64,000 nucleotides of DNA, from the NCBI GenBank assembly GCA_026419785.1, contig JAODTK010005522.1, forward strand, positions 186,001 through 250,000, read 5' to 3'. The notes beneath the pieces were generated by a model. That model ran no database searches. It had not been told where the DNA came from and saw only the letters and a list, made by a program, of their open reading frames with translations. This document shows positions 10,913 to 21,559 of the stretch, one piece after another. Position 1 is the first letter of the stretch. The number at the start of each line of letters is the position of its first letter. This DNA comes from Sclerodactyla briareus (lineage: Eukaryota > Echinodermata > Holothuroidea > Dendrochirotida > Sclerodactylidae). A program made the position numbers and the translations under genes.

Positions 10913-11678
10913 CTCGGGTCCAGTGGTGGCGCCAGGATTTCCCCGACGGGGGGTCCGAGTTCCCCGACGGGGGGGGGGGGCAAGTTCCCCGACGAGGCTC
11001 ACCCTACCCCCTAAGTCAAACCTGCATTTTTGATGTTTTCATTTTTGAACATTTTTCTTGAAGAAAAAAAAAAAACGGAAAAATGAAATACACATTGTGG
11101 AGAGCAAATGTTTACTTTCAATAGTTTCCCACTCAATCAACCTCTTATTAGTAGAATAGGGTCAGGTATTCCCAATAACTGCACAGGAAATACCTGGTCA
11201 CTGCGTCGTGAAAGCACACCACTCTACACAGAGGCAAAACAGTGATAGACGGCAGAACGAGCATCCTCCCCTAAAGAATTGTAACCTTAATCTCTTGCAG
11301 GGACATTTCGAAGATATCAAATAAGGCTTGTGAATCCTATCTATATTCCACGATTGTTATAGTCTGTAGGAAGATGATTACACTGATCGTAAACTCGAGC
11401 GAGGAACTTCGGCTATTAATATAGAAAGATATGAGGCGCGCTTCTCGCGCCGAAAATTTTCAGCTTCAATTAGGAAAATTGTCACTATTAAAGAAGTTTG
11501 GAAAATATATACTGTCGGGGCAAAATTTAGCCCTCGTCGGGGGTCGGGTACATTTTGAGTGTACCCACTCGGGCTCCCCGACGAGATGGGAAAAATTCCC
11601 CCGACGGGGGGGGGGGCAGGCTTCCCCGACGGGGGGCATGCCCCCCTGCCCCCCGCTGGCGCCACCCCTGCTCGGGTC
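10913..11678. mobile_element. hAT-type MITE, copy 1, with 8-bp target duplication
   Basis: The element spans 10921-11670. Its ends are CAGTGGTGGCGCCAG and, read inward from the other side, CAGGGGTGGCGCCAG. It is flanked by the direct repeat CTCGGGTC (10913-10920 and 11671-11678). An 8-bp target duplication with CAG...CTG ends is diagnostic of the hAT superfamily. Both subterminal regions carry repeated CCCCGACGGGG / CCCCGACGAG motifs, probably transposase-binding sites. No transposase ORF is present, so it is non-autonomous. Compared with copy 2 it contains an extra block of about 115 bp (about 11259-11373). Confidence 0.93.
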
Positions 11679-11679
11679 C

Positions 11680-13080
11680 CGACCTAACACCCTCCCTCTG
11701 GAAAAATCTCTCGGTACGCCACTGGCCGTTGCCGTCGTCGATTTCAGGTAGTTGCGTTGGGTGTAGTTCAGTCGGAGTTTGAAATGACTGTTGAATAGTG
11801 AATACCAACTGTGTCACGCGGCACCATATGTTAGGAGAATGAAAGTGGACAGGGAAATCGAGTTACTATTTCACGTGACCCGCGGGATAACAAAATTGTG
11901 TCATCACGACATCTTTAAAATGGTCCTGCAGATGACCGTCGCCACAATTTCCTTAGGCACTTAACCATTGTCCAGAAATCAATTCCACATCAATTTATTT
12001 GGGATAAGCTGCGCGCCGACTGTTCCGATATATACATCAAAAATTTTCCCTAGATGACCTTTGATAACCAGTGACGTTCTTCAGGCACATACGGCTAATA
12101 CTGACATCTAATCCATCCAATCTAATCTATAGAAGCAGCCTTTATCGTTTCGAACACAAATACAACCCCCACCCCCGACCCCCCCCCCCCCCCCCCCCCC
12201 CCGAGACCATTGACCACGAATTAACACCCCAGACTGCACTATTGGTCATGACAGCCTGACAGATCTTCACCGTCATTCAATATTTTCTTATGGTAGGAAG
12301 GGTCGTCAAGTTTCGACCCAGAATTTGGGTTTGGTTTCCCCACTGACCTAATACCAAGTCAATTTGACCCAAATGTTTTTAGAGTGCGATTCAAATTTTA
12401 ACTCGACATGAAGAACATGCCTCTCCAAATTTGTTGGGAGTTGAAACTCGTGTTGAATCGCAACAGCGTCCAGAGCCTAACTGTTATTTCGTTCGCCGTA
12501 TTAAGTGTACCTTACCTCAAATATGGAATAGCTTCCACCACCGCAACGATGAACTTGAACTTCCGAACGCTGGGTAGAGCCTAACCCACTAAATTTCCCA
12601 TCTCCAGTTTCATGTAATACTGGAGTTTATATCCTTTGTTTATAATGGGGCCAACTTTTTTTTTTTCTCGTAAATACGTTTCATGTAAATAAACAGGCGA
12701 CTCACATCCCGGAAGGCCACGGTCCATCGTAATTGCATTGAGCAGAGTAGCATTTCCCTGCCGAGTGTTCAGCTTACGGACCTCTAACCAAACTGTCCCT
12801 AATGTCGTTAAGGGCTATGAGCATGCTATACCGTGCCGGGTGTCGGAATTACTACTATTAACAGTTGAATACAACCACCACCATCGCCCTATTAAAATTT
12901 GGCTACCTTTGCTTCCATGAGTTATATGTCACCGACAACTAGCCCCGTCCATGATGGCATTCGTACCATCTGGGCATCGTGACTACGTCACTGCTGGGAC
13001 GGCGTCATGATTCTCCCAAGGGGGGGACAAGTCCTAGAGAGTGACACGCATGACTGGGGAGTTGGCTCGAGCCTTGCCTC
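11680..13080. other. Mostly unannotated; poly-C tract and an hAT-like end
   Basis: GGTACGCCACTGG at 11712-11724 looks like the right end of another hAT-type element (reverse complement CCAGTGGCGTACC); its partner end was not found. A run of 24 Cs lies at 12179-12202. No gene is recognised. The frame at 12071-12259 is created by the C run. Confidence 0.5.
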
Positions 13081-13082
13081 GC

Positions 13083-13735
13083 CTCTACCCCATTGGTGGC
13101 GCCAGGATTTCCCTGACTGGGGAGGTCCGAGTTCCCCGACGGGGGGGGGGGGGGGCAAGTTTCCTCGACGAGGCTCACCCTACCCCCTAAGTCAAACCTT
13201 CATTTTTGATGTTCATTTTTTGAACATTTTTTTTTTGGAAGAAAAAAAACGAAAAATGAAATACACATTGGGGAGAAATGTTCTTTGCAATAGCTTCCCA
13301 CTCCCCTCAAATCAGACGCCCTTATTAGTAGAAATAGGGCGGTATTCCCATAACTGCACAGGAATACCTGGGCACTGCGTCGTGTGAAAGCACACCACTC
13401 TTACACAGAGGCAAAACAGTGATAGACGGCAGAACGGCAGAATGATTACGCTGACTGTAAACTCGATCGTAGGAACTTGCCGAAGCGAAGCGCGCCGAAA
13501 ATTTTTCAGCTGCCATATAGGAATTTTTTCACATATAAGAAGTTTGGAAATATATACTTCGGTGCAAAAAAACCTCGTCGGGTTTGTACATTTTAGCGTA
13601 CCCACTCGGGCCCCCGACGAGATGGGAAAAATTCCCCGACGGGGGGGGGGGGGGCAGGCTTCCCCACGGGGGGTGCATGGCCCCCCCCTTCCCCCCAAAC
13701 CCCCCCCCCACTGCGGGCGCCACCCTGCTCTACCC
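13083..13735. mobile_element. hAT-type MITE, copy 2, with 8-bp target duplication
   Basis: The element spans 13091-13727. Its left end is CATTGGTGGCGCCAG and its right end GGGCGCCACCCTG. It is flanked by CTCTACCC (13083-13090 and 13728-13735), an independent 8-bp target duplication confirming hAT-type transposition. It aligns with copy 1 along its length apart from the missing block of about 115 bp and many single-base indels. The 223-residue minus-strand frame across 13312-13983 is an artefact running through this element. Confidence 0.93.
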
Positions 13736-13736
13736 T

Positions 13737-15530
13737 TTCCATTACAATGTACATTTCTCCTTCCCACAATTTTCATGTTTGTCTTTGTCTCGATTTGCAG
13801 CGATGGATAATTCATGGGGCATAATTTATTCCAAATAGAAGGGAACCGGCATCGCGTAGGCAAAATTGCCATGTACCGATGCGGCATTGATGCAATGGAT
13901 TCTTGCCGCCTTCCATTGAAGGCACTCAAAACGTTTTCGTAATACACGAGCTGCTGAATTGCTGTGGTCTTTGGATCCTTCAAACGGTTTTATTTGACTT
14001 TATTCGCAATTCTTTATCAACGTTACAATTCGATTTTTAATTTTTGGAAACTGGTGCGTATACGATACTTCAATGGAAACTGTGGCGTATCCGATCCTTC
14101 AACAGGGTTCCCTTTAAAACTGTCATCTCCCTCGGGGCACTCTGCCTTGACTCCCTATCATCTTCACAGTTGGATGGAGATCGTTCCATTGTTTCCCTCT
14201 CCGTTCGTCGACAAATCCACTAGGTTTGGTTTTCCTTTCCCCAACGCGGCGGATCGCCGTCTTTCGAAAGAAAATGTACCCCGAGCGGTGTTGCCGCCCT
14301 GTCGACTTTACAGAGATGCGGGAATTTGTATTCAAACCTAGGTCTGGATTCACAGAAGGACTTACGGACAACGGAATGTCAAGTAGAGTTTGCGAGACAA
14401 GGGCGGAACGGTGAGGGGGTAACTGGGGCATTTTTCCCCTTCACGATTTTGTCGGTGGATTTGCGCCCACTCACCCAGGGCAGCGCCTCTTAACTTGGCC
14501 CCTCTACTCCAGAGGGTGCCATTTTGCAAATGTGAACTCGAAGAGTGTGGATGTTGACATATACATTGTCAGTTTTCTGGAAATATTCGAATTAGGGATC
14601 TGTTTTTGTCTGCGGCGGTATTTTATCCAGGGCATAACTGTCGCAAGATGTTCAAAAGTACGGTATATCAATATAATCCAGATTCTCAGTCGCGTCGGGT
14701 TTGTAATTGGAGGAGTGATTCCATCAATGACTGGTGACGCCACTCCTCCCATAGAACATCAAACAAGAAATTGGTTTAGGTTAGGGGGGAGGCAGGCGGA
14801 GGGCAAACGTGAGACTGAAAATCGTCCAACGACCGGGCGAAAAACTTAACTAGTTGAACAGGAAAAAAAACCGAAACTCGGCGCCGGAATTTTTGCCCCC
14901 CACTGAAGAACCTGGATTTAATCACCAGCATGCAGCCTGATTCTCCGCGCGCTGCAGCGCGCATCGCTTCTTCGTTTCGCACCACCTGCTGGCAAAGCTC
15001 CAAGATTTGTAATGGGCTGTCTCCTGCGCCCTATAAGTATACCACATGAACATAACCCCAGTGCAACTATATAGTATACTTAAACAGTCGTAAAAAGCGA
15101 AGGGGACACTCTTACTGCCGTCACATATTAATGGGGGCGGGGGTATAGCGGGCAGGAATTGGGGAAAAATCTTCTCAGGAGAACCGATATGGATACACAC
15201 CGATACACATAACCGATATGATACACACCGATCCCATAACGATTGGAACATCCTCATTGCTCAAGAAGTGTCATTTTCTGCATTTAGGTGTCTCTGGCTA
15301 AATTTTTTCTATGCCTACTTAGATGGTCGGTCCGGAACCCTTTCGCAGAATTATCACACTGCATAAATTTGGGCTGCGCCACTGAGTTCTAAGTATTTTG
15401 ATGATCCCATCAGCTACTTGGCGGGAATTGGCGCCCATCTGGTTAAACGGCCCCCTCAGTATAGTTCGGTCTAGATCCGCCCTTGTTCGAGAACAAGTTC
15501 ATGCGAACTAGGTAATCCGATAATGGGAAA
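13737..15530. other. No supported gene; fragments of hAT-like ends
   Basis: No domain was recognised in the frames at 13964-14341 or 14123-14431. GACGCCACTCCTCCC (14737-14751) and GGCTGCGCCACTGAG (15371-15385) both resemble right ends of hAT-type elements (GGAGTGGCGTC and CAGTGGCGCAGCC when read on minus) without a visible partner. CCGATATGGATACACACCGA-type text repeats at 15183-15232. Confidence 0.4.
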
Positions 15531-15534
15531 TTGA

Positions 15535-15765
15535 TCCGCAGCAAGAGTGTTCCTACATATCACATTCATCTGGTAAAAGGCAGTCTAAATGGTCAGTGGT
15601 CGGATAGAACTTCTTTAAATCGGGCCGTGGGTAAGTTTACGTATGCTGGGATTCCATACATGCGGAGCGTATCCGGACTGGATATGAAAATCAACTATTT
15701 ACGAAAACGACAGTTTTTTTCAGAAGAGAAAAAACACTGAGATTATGCTAAAAGACCATAAAATG
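15535..15765 (+). repeat. Dispersed repeat, copy 1 (inverted partner at 53.86-54.09 kb)
   Basis: The phrases GCTGGGATTCCAT (15649-15661), TATTTACGAAAACGACAG (15697-15714), TTTCAGAAGAGAA and ATTATGCTAAAAGACC match, in order, the reverse complement of 53860-54000. There they read GCTGGGATTCCAT, TATTTACGGAAACAAACG, TTTCAGAAGAGAA and GTTATGCGAAAAGATC. The element class is unknown; no coding capacity is evident. Confidence 0.7.
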
Positions 15766-15769
15766 GCAG

Positions 15770-17200
15770 GCAGCCCAATGCATTTGTCGTTGCTTGCTTA
15801 TTTAGCGGAAGATTTCCCATAGAATTCGGGTTTCGCCGGTGAGGTCGGGGTGATACGTGCAATCCGATAGCGAGGCCTTGTACAGTGTGGGCTTAAAGAA
15901 GATAAAATTGCTCCTTTCCAAGTGGTGGAATGATGAAAATTTGCACAGGGGTGGTTGATTTCGACAATGTATAGAAATGTGAAAAGTGAAATAGGATTGG
16001 CAGATGAGTTGTAGTGTGTGTACGGACTCGGGAGTAGGGTGCTCACCGGTGGAAAGGGGAAGTGCAAAACTAAGTCAAGAGGACGTGGATACGGGGGACC
16101 CGGACCGGAAATGAAAGGGACAGGACAAAAACAGAAGCTCCACCCCGACCCAGGGAGTAAATAAGAAAGTGACTGTCACACAGGCGGAAGGGCTTACCGC
16201 CCCCCCCCACTCGACAGGTCCCCGGAAAACCCCTTTTGAAATACTGTGGAAGCTTTTTGATAAAAGTGAATCAAAACATATAATGGCATTTGTCCAATTA
16301 GATTACGAGAGCATTGCAGGTGTAAATGTCTGCATATACTTCTTTCCCTCATCTTGGTACGATCATAGATTGTGTTTTTGATTTGTTTCCTGTGCTTTGG
16401 AGTTGTCCAATTTGTTCGTATATCAATTCCTACAGAACGGTGTCAAAAATTTCGCGCGCCTTGCGCGCGCAATGGTGAACATTATTTGCCTTGCCTGTTA
16501 TTGTTAAAGTATGATATTCAAGCCTCTTTTTTCCTCTAGACTAGTATACCCGTGACTGGCTATTGACAAATATTGTCCTGGATAATCTGCTGAAGGCGTG
16601 GACATAGGAGAGGAAGCCCGCCCCCTTCCCCAGATCTCCATTTCGGAGCAAACCAGTTTACCCCGCATGGTCCAAAATGAGACAGCCGAAATAGATATGA
16701 AAAAAACGAGAGAGAGAGAGTTCAGGCAGAATTCGAGGTGTACTTATAATTTCCAAATTCCGCAAATGTGAGGCAATCGTACTTTTTAAATGAAAAATCA
16801 CTGAACTTGAGCACAGGTTTTGGCGCGCGAAGCGTATTGTATGTACCCGTCACCCGTGAAACTCTGCAAGGAATTCGAGCGCCTTTATGATATTCGGCAA
16901 TCTTTTTTTTAGAGATTGCGTCGAAAGAAACGGGACGTGGTAAAGGAAATCTATAAATACCCTGGGTCATCCAAATGACACGGACAGGTAGGACGGTCAA
17001 GGGTAGGGTGCCTTGATAGCATGTTGACCTGAAAAGTTTGATTTAGACCAGCTTCTATCTACTCCAAGAAACGCCCTATACAGTGGTACAGAAAACCTCA
17101 CTGAGTGCTTCAGTCTACATTTTCGGCCTACATTTTTTTGTAGACGCGCGGACCTCTTATTCGGAAAAAGAAAAAAAAAAAAAGAGAGAGGGGAAAGAAA
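15770..17200. other. No supported gene
   Basis: Contains two GC palindrome-like motifs, CGCGCGCCTTGCGCGCGC (16452-16469) and GGCGCGCGAAGCG (16821-16833), and a GA run near 16706. No gene or known repeat was recognised. Confidence 0.45.
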
Positions 17201-17204
17201 AAGA

Positions 17205-18705
17205 GACAAAACACAAGATTCAGAGCAGCAAATCGCATCTAAGGCCATCGGAAAATGCTAAAATTTTTCAAAGTTGGGGAAAGGGGGGATTTGACAGTCC
17301 CCAACATATCAGAATTAGGCAAACTCCCGAAAATGTAACTTACTGCGCCCGGGGGGGGTGACAGTTAAGTTTGCAGAAAAAAATCACAAGATCCAGAGTA
17401 GCAAAAATTGTCAATCGCATGAGTATACGGACTTGTGAAAATGCCAAAATTATTTCTGGAACGAAGTTTGTGTTTTGGAGTGCCATAATGCACCAATTGC
17501 TCTTAAGCCATCTTGAATATGTAAAAAATTCCTAAAGTGAGAAAGGCGGGATTTGGCGTCCCCCTTAAAGTTATATTCAGACCACTTCAAAGAAGGTCCC
17601 TTACCCCCCTCGATTTGGCAAAAAACTACAAGATTCAGAGCAGCAATTCCCATCTATAAGTGGAAAAAAAAAAAACTGTGAATGCATATCATGTCTCGAA
17701 CGAAGTGAGTGTTTTGGAGTGCTATATTGCCCAAATTGCTCTAGGCCACAGAAAATGCAAAATCTTCCCAAAGCGGGGGTGGATTTCGGTAGTCCCCTGA
17801 AAGGTGAGGTTTAGACCAACTTCCAAAGAAAGGAATTCACTGCTCCTCGATTTGGCAGAAAAAATCTCAAGATTCAGATCAGCCAATCGCTTCTAACAGT
17901 CTAAAACCATTCAAAAACGCAAAATTAATTTTTGAAGGAAGCGTAGTTTTTCGGGGTCCTATATTGCACCAAACGGCATCTAAGCCACCTGAAATGCAAA
18001 AAATTCCTCAAAGTGGGAGAAGGGGAGGACTTTGTGGTCCCCTGAAGGTGAGAATTAGATCAACTCCCAAAGAATGGAACCCACTGCCCTTGATCTGGCA
18101 GCAACCTCACAGACTTGAAGACAGGAATCGCATTTTGAAGGCCATGCAAAATGCACAATTATTTCGGAAAGAAGTGTTTCGGAGTCCCATATGGCACCAA
18201 ATTGCCATCTCAAGCCCCCTAAAAAATGTCAAAAATTTTCCAAATTTGGGGGTAGGGGGACTTCGACGGTTTCCCTGAAAGTCCGTGAGAATTAGACGCA
18301 ACTCCCAAAGAAGACGATTTACTACCCTCGTTCGGCAGCAACTCACAAATTCAAAAGTCGCAAACCGCATCACGACATGTGAGAATGCCACAATTAGTTA
18401 ATGGAAAGAATTGTGTTTGCGGAGTCCTATGTTGCACCAGATTATATCTGAAGCCACCTGAAATGCAAAAATTTTCCAAAGTGGGGATAGGGTGACTTCG
18501 GCGTTTCCCCGGAAAGGTAGATTTGACCAACTCCAAAAGAAGGAACTCACTGCCCCAATTTGGGCAGAAAAAATCACAAGATTCAAGCAGCAATGCCTCA
18601 AGAACAGTGAAATTGCAAAAATAATTTCTGGAGGAAGCAAGTGTTTGGAGTGTCTATAATGCACCAAATTGCATCTAAGGTCCATCGAAAAAATGCCAAA
18701 TTTCC
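17205..18705 (+). repeat. Roughly 240-bp satellite, about 6.5 units in tandem
   Basis: The phrase CACAAGATTCAGAGCAGCAA and its variants recur near 17210, 17386, 17627, 17867, 18106, 18343 and 18569, giving a period of about 237-241 bp (the first interval is shorter). Each unit continues with AATCGCATCTAAGGCCA, a run of A/T, AAAGT(G/T)GGG, GGGGA(T/C)TT(T/C)GGCAGTCCCC-like text and GGAACTCACTGCCC-like text. The frames inside are by-products. A further 1.5 units lie in reverse orientation at 29.64-29.99 kb. Confidence 0.88.
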
Positions 18706-20355
18706 CCCCCCCCCTGATTTTTCCCCCCTCCCCTTAAGCCCCCTTCCCCAGATCCGGTCATCCACCTCTCCGCCCCCCCCCCCCTTTTCATAATTTCGTT
18801 CCTACACACCACTGAACTAATAGGCCATATTCAACAACTGGCCGGCCCCCCCCCGCTCATTCACGGAAAATGGCGATTTTTCACATCGACCGACTCGCTT
18901 ATCCGCAACGCCTTCTGGGATCCCAGCCGTAGGCTACATGACTGCAACGGTAATAACGAGATATGAGACATGGGGATGCCCATTTTGTTTTGGCTATGGG
19001 GTTCAGGAATTTGGTGGTGGCCCTTTTGCAACCTTTTTCAATATGTCCTCATCAATCCATTATTCCTCGTTGTTTTGAAACTTACTCGAGGAATCGTACC
19101 TCTTGTATTAAGCTGACCACGCACTTATACAGTTTCATATCGGCCATGAAGTTCGTGTATTCATACCCCCCACCCCCCCGGGTTAACCCCCGCGAGGCGA
19201 CGGGTAAATAAGTTTTCATAGCCTTGCATGGCAAAAGTCCCTATAGTACCATTGTGTGTCTGTCGCTGGAGAATATAGTCGTGACCGTCCTGTTTCACAC
19301 CAACCTTTGGCCGAGGACTCTTTTAAAACTGTTTGTTCAGACTATCACTCAGAGAAGTTATTCATCTGTGTCGTTATTTAGTGGAAATTGCGTTAGATTA
19401 TGAGTCTTAGTTGCGGTAAGGCCTATAATTGAACACACCACGTGCGCTTGTTTGATTTTTTTGATCAACTATAGTTGTATCCCCAAGCGGCCTGGCCTGG
19501 GTGTGTTCGATAATTGTTCGTCTGTTGACCTGGTTCAAGCAGTGCGTTTTCTAGCCGTGGAGGTTGGGTGACGAGACCCAGTCACTCACCACTGGATCAG
19601 CACAGTGCGTTTAGACACATGAAGCCTGTACTTCATTGCAGAGTCGTATTTTTGTTAGGAATGCGTATAGCCTGATATCAAATCTAAAATAATGATATCA
19701 ATTATAAAGAAAGAAAATAGAATGGAACAAACCCACTTCCAGTTTCAAGAACCTTAAAACTGTGAATTGTATGCGAAGAATGCCAACTGACAGCTTATGC
19801 GTTGTTCAAATCAGAACTGTAGTTTACGAACAAACTGTAAAATACAATAAAGTCTACACAGACAGATGAGTAGGGACAACCAATTTTCTCTGTAAGCAAT
19901 GTAATTTATCACGAGGAATATGTGGGCACTAAGTGTGGTGGGACCATATTAGGGGAAAAAAGACTCTTCTTTGTCGATGTACTTTGTCTCGGAATACTTC
20001 CCTGTTTTAACCCTGCATCATTAGCGATTCTCTTCAGTTTGTTCGTGTTACCGTACTTTCAGCCAAGTTCAAGTCAAATATTTAAACACCCCGGCACAGG
20101 GTCGTCGACGGGCTAACACGAAATGAACACCGCCGAGGCACAGTAAAACCGATCCCTGCGTAATATCTGTTTATTTTCCCAGAGCCGGTGTCAACGAGTT
20201 GTGAACTTGTGGTGTACGGGTATATACAGTGCGGACCTGGACTCCGGGCTCCGCGTCCCTGGTCCGTCGGTGTTTCATGGCAAACGCTATGATTGACGGC
20301 TACGATCTGCTTGGATGTCTCGGGAGGTTTACATGGTCTTGAGAATGAAAGCGGA
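18706..20355. other. C-rich patch, then quiet sequence; possible promoter region at its end
   Basis: 18700-18790 is C-rich low complexity. The rest has no recognisable gene. From about 20095 to 20290 CpG dinucleotides become more frequent, and TATATA occurs at 20221-20226 (GGGTATATACAGTGCGG). This could be a promoter for the receptor-like locus that follows, but that is only positional inference. Confidence 0.35.
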
Positions 20356-20361
20356 AGATGA

Positions 20362-20640
20362 GTGAATGTTCGTGGTACTTCTCATGAAGTTATAGCTTTT
20401 AAGCGACCAACTAGACTAGGCCGCAGGAGTCTTTACTTTTACTTGGTTGATAACTCCGCTCGGCTTCTCTGCTTCTTCACTTCGGTATTCAACAATATCT
20501 GGATTCGATTGGGAAGGTCAGAAAATATTTTTTGTGTGCGGCGTGACTATTCTGAATCTGACGGCGACATCCGCGACGAGCACGCAAATATTAGCATGAA
20601 TTTGACGTATCAGCATCAGTGCATAGGGCCTATTAAATAG
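20362..20640 (+). CDS. Possible Ig-like exon upstream of receptor A
   Basis: A 92-codon open frame without an ATG start. It contains LLCFF, then W in NNIWIRL ten residues later, then MNLTYQHQC about 43 residues after the Trp. This Cys-Trp-Cys spacing and the alternating hydrophobic strand before the second Cys resemble an Ig domain. Nothing else identifies it, and such patterns do arise by chance. It lies on the same strand as, and about 1 kb upstream of, the clearer receptor segments, so it could be an early exon of that gene or a degenerate neighbouring copy. Confidence 0.28.
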   Translation: MNVRGTSHEVIAFKRPTRLGRRSLYFYLVDNSARLLCFFTSVFNNIWIRLGRSENIFCVRRDYSESDGDIRDEHANISMNLTYQHQCIGPIK

Positions 20641-21194
20641 CCTGTTTGTGATGATGGAACTACAATGCCTGTTTGTTGAGTCGGGTGAACGGTAGGCACC
20701 ATCGTACTGTCTATGACGTCGATGTCAGAAGGGTCAGTGTGGACTTCGTACGTTGCGTCGTGTTGTGCCTGGTACTCATACCCGAAGGCTGTTACTATAG
20801 ACTACAGTACATAATAAACAAATAATTGTGTACGTAACAAGTGACATCGGATCAGGCACACTTTTGCCCCTAAACATCGGGCATATATTCTATACAGGCC
20901 CGTTTTTCGCGGAGTGGCAAATCTCGGTAGGCCTGTTTAATTGAATTTAAAAAAAAAGTGAAGCATCTGGAGTAACGGCAGTTTTTTTCCTGATTCGTAG
21001 CTGGGTAATAGTACGAGTTCACAAGGCTACCTCACATTGTAGGCATATGCCTATCCATGATTGATGTTCTTTAGACCTTCACTATGGTTATGACTAGGAA
21101 AAGGCCTACTCTGTCTGTGGGCGGTATAGGCAGGTATGGTCCTGTAACTGTCATAACTGAAGTCGTCCCTCATTGGAACTAGCCATAATTTGTT

Positions 21195-21479
21195 ATGTAC
21201 CTGCGGACGTATTCAAATGTGAACGAGTGCATTGAATCAGAACACGCATGCTGCCGAAGCCTTACCAGCGACGCAAAATTAGGGAGGCATCTGTGTGTGG
21301 AGATATCAACCTCAAGAACGAAATCGGTATTTGTCTGGATTTTGAATCGATGTACCCGAGGAGTTGTTCTGACGTATGTTGAGACATATGTAGGTCCTTG
21401 GCACGATGGACGAGATCATTCTGATGACTCTATTCAGTATATTACGCTGCGTATTCGTTGCTTGGCATTGGACTTTTGA
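21195..21479 (+). CDS. Possible Ig-like exon of receptor A
   Basis: A 94-codon frame that contains HLCVEIS, a Trp 14 residues after the Cys (VFVWIL), and YITLRIRC about 42 residues further on. That is the Cys-Trp-Cys layout of an Ig domain, with a good E-F strand just before the second Cys. The frame stops at 21477. A donor-like GGTAGTGAGT follows at 21487. As an alternative, an ATG at 21424 in another frame begins MTLFSILRCVFVAW, which looks like a signal peptide. In that reading the gene would start here rather than farther upstream. The two readings exclude each other; transcripts would decide. Confidence 0.33.
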   Translation: MYLRTYSNVNECIESEHACCRSLTSDAKLGRHLCVEISTSRTKSVFVWILNRCTRGVVLTYVETYVGPWHDGRDHSDDSIQYITLRIRCLALDF

Positions 21480-21559
21480 GTACCGGTAGTGAGTATGTTT
21501 AGGTTTGACTTCTGAAAAAACAAACCAACAAACAAGCGATATTTATATATTAAGCCGAG

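Noticed and set aside
13312..13983. 223-codon minus-strand open frame, the longest in the window
   Set aside because: It runs through the hAT MITE copy 2 and its G/C runs; the composition (Gly/Pro/Arg-rich tracts) follows the repeat and no domain is present.
17205..18705. Regular repeats considered as a CRISPR array
   Set aside because: Units are about 240 bp and repeat along their whole length without short constant repeats and variable spacers; this is a eukaryotic satellite.
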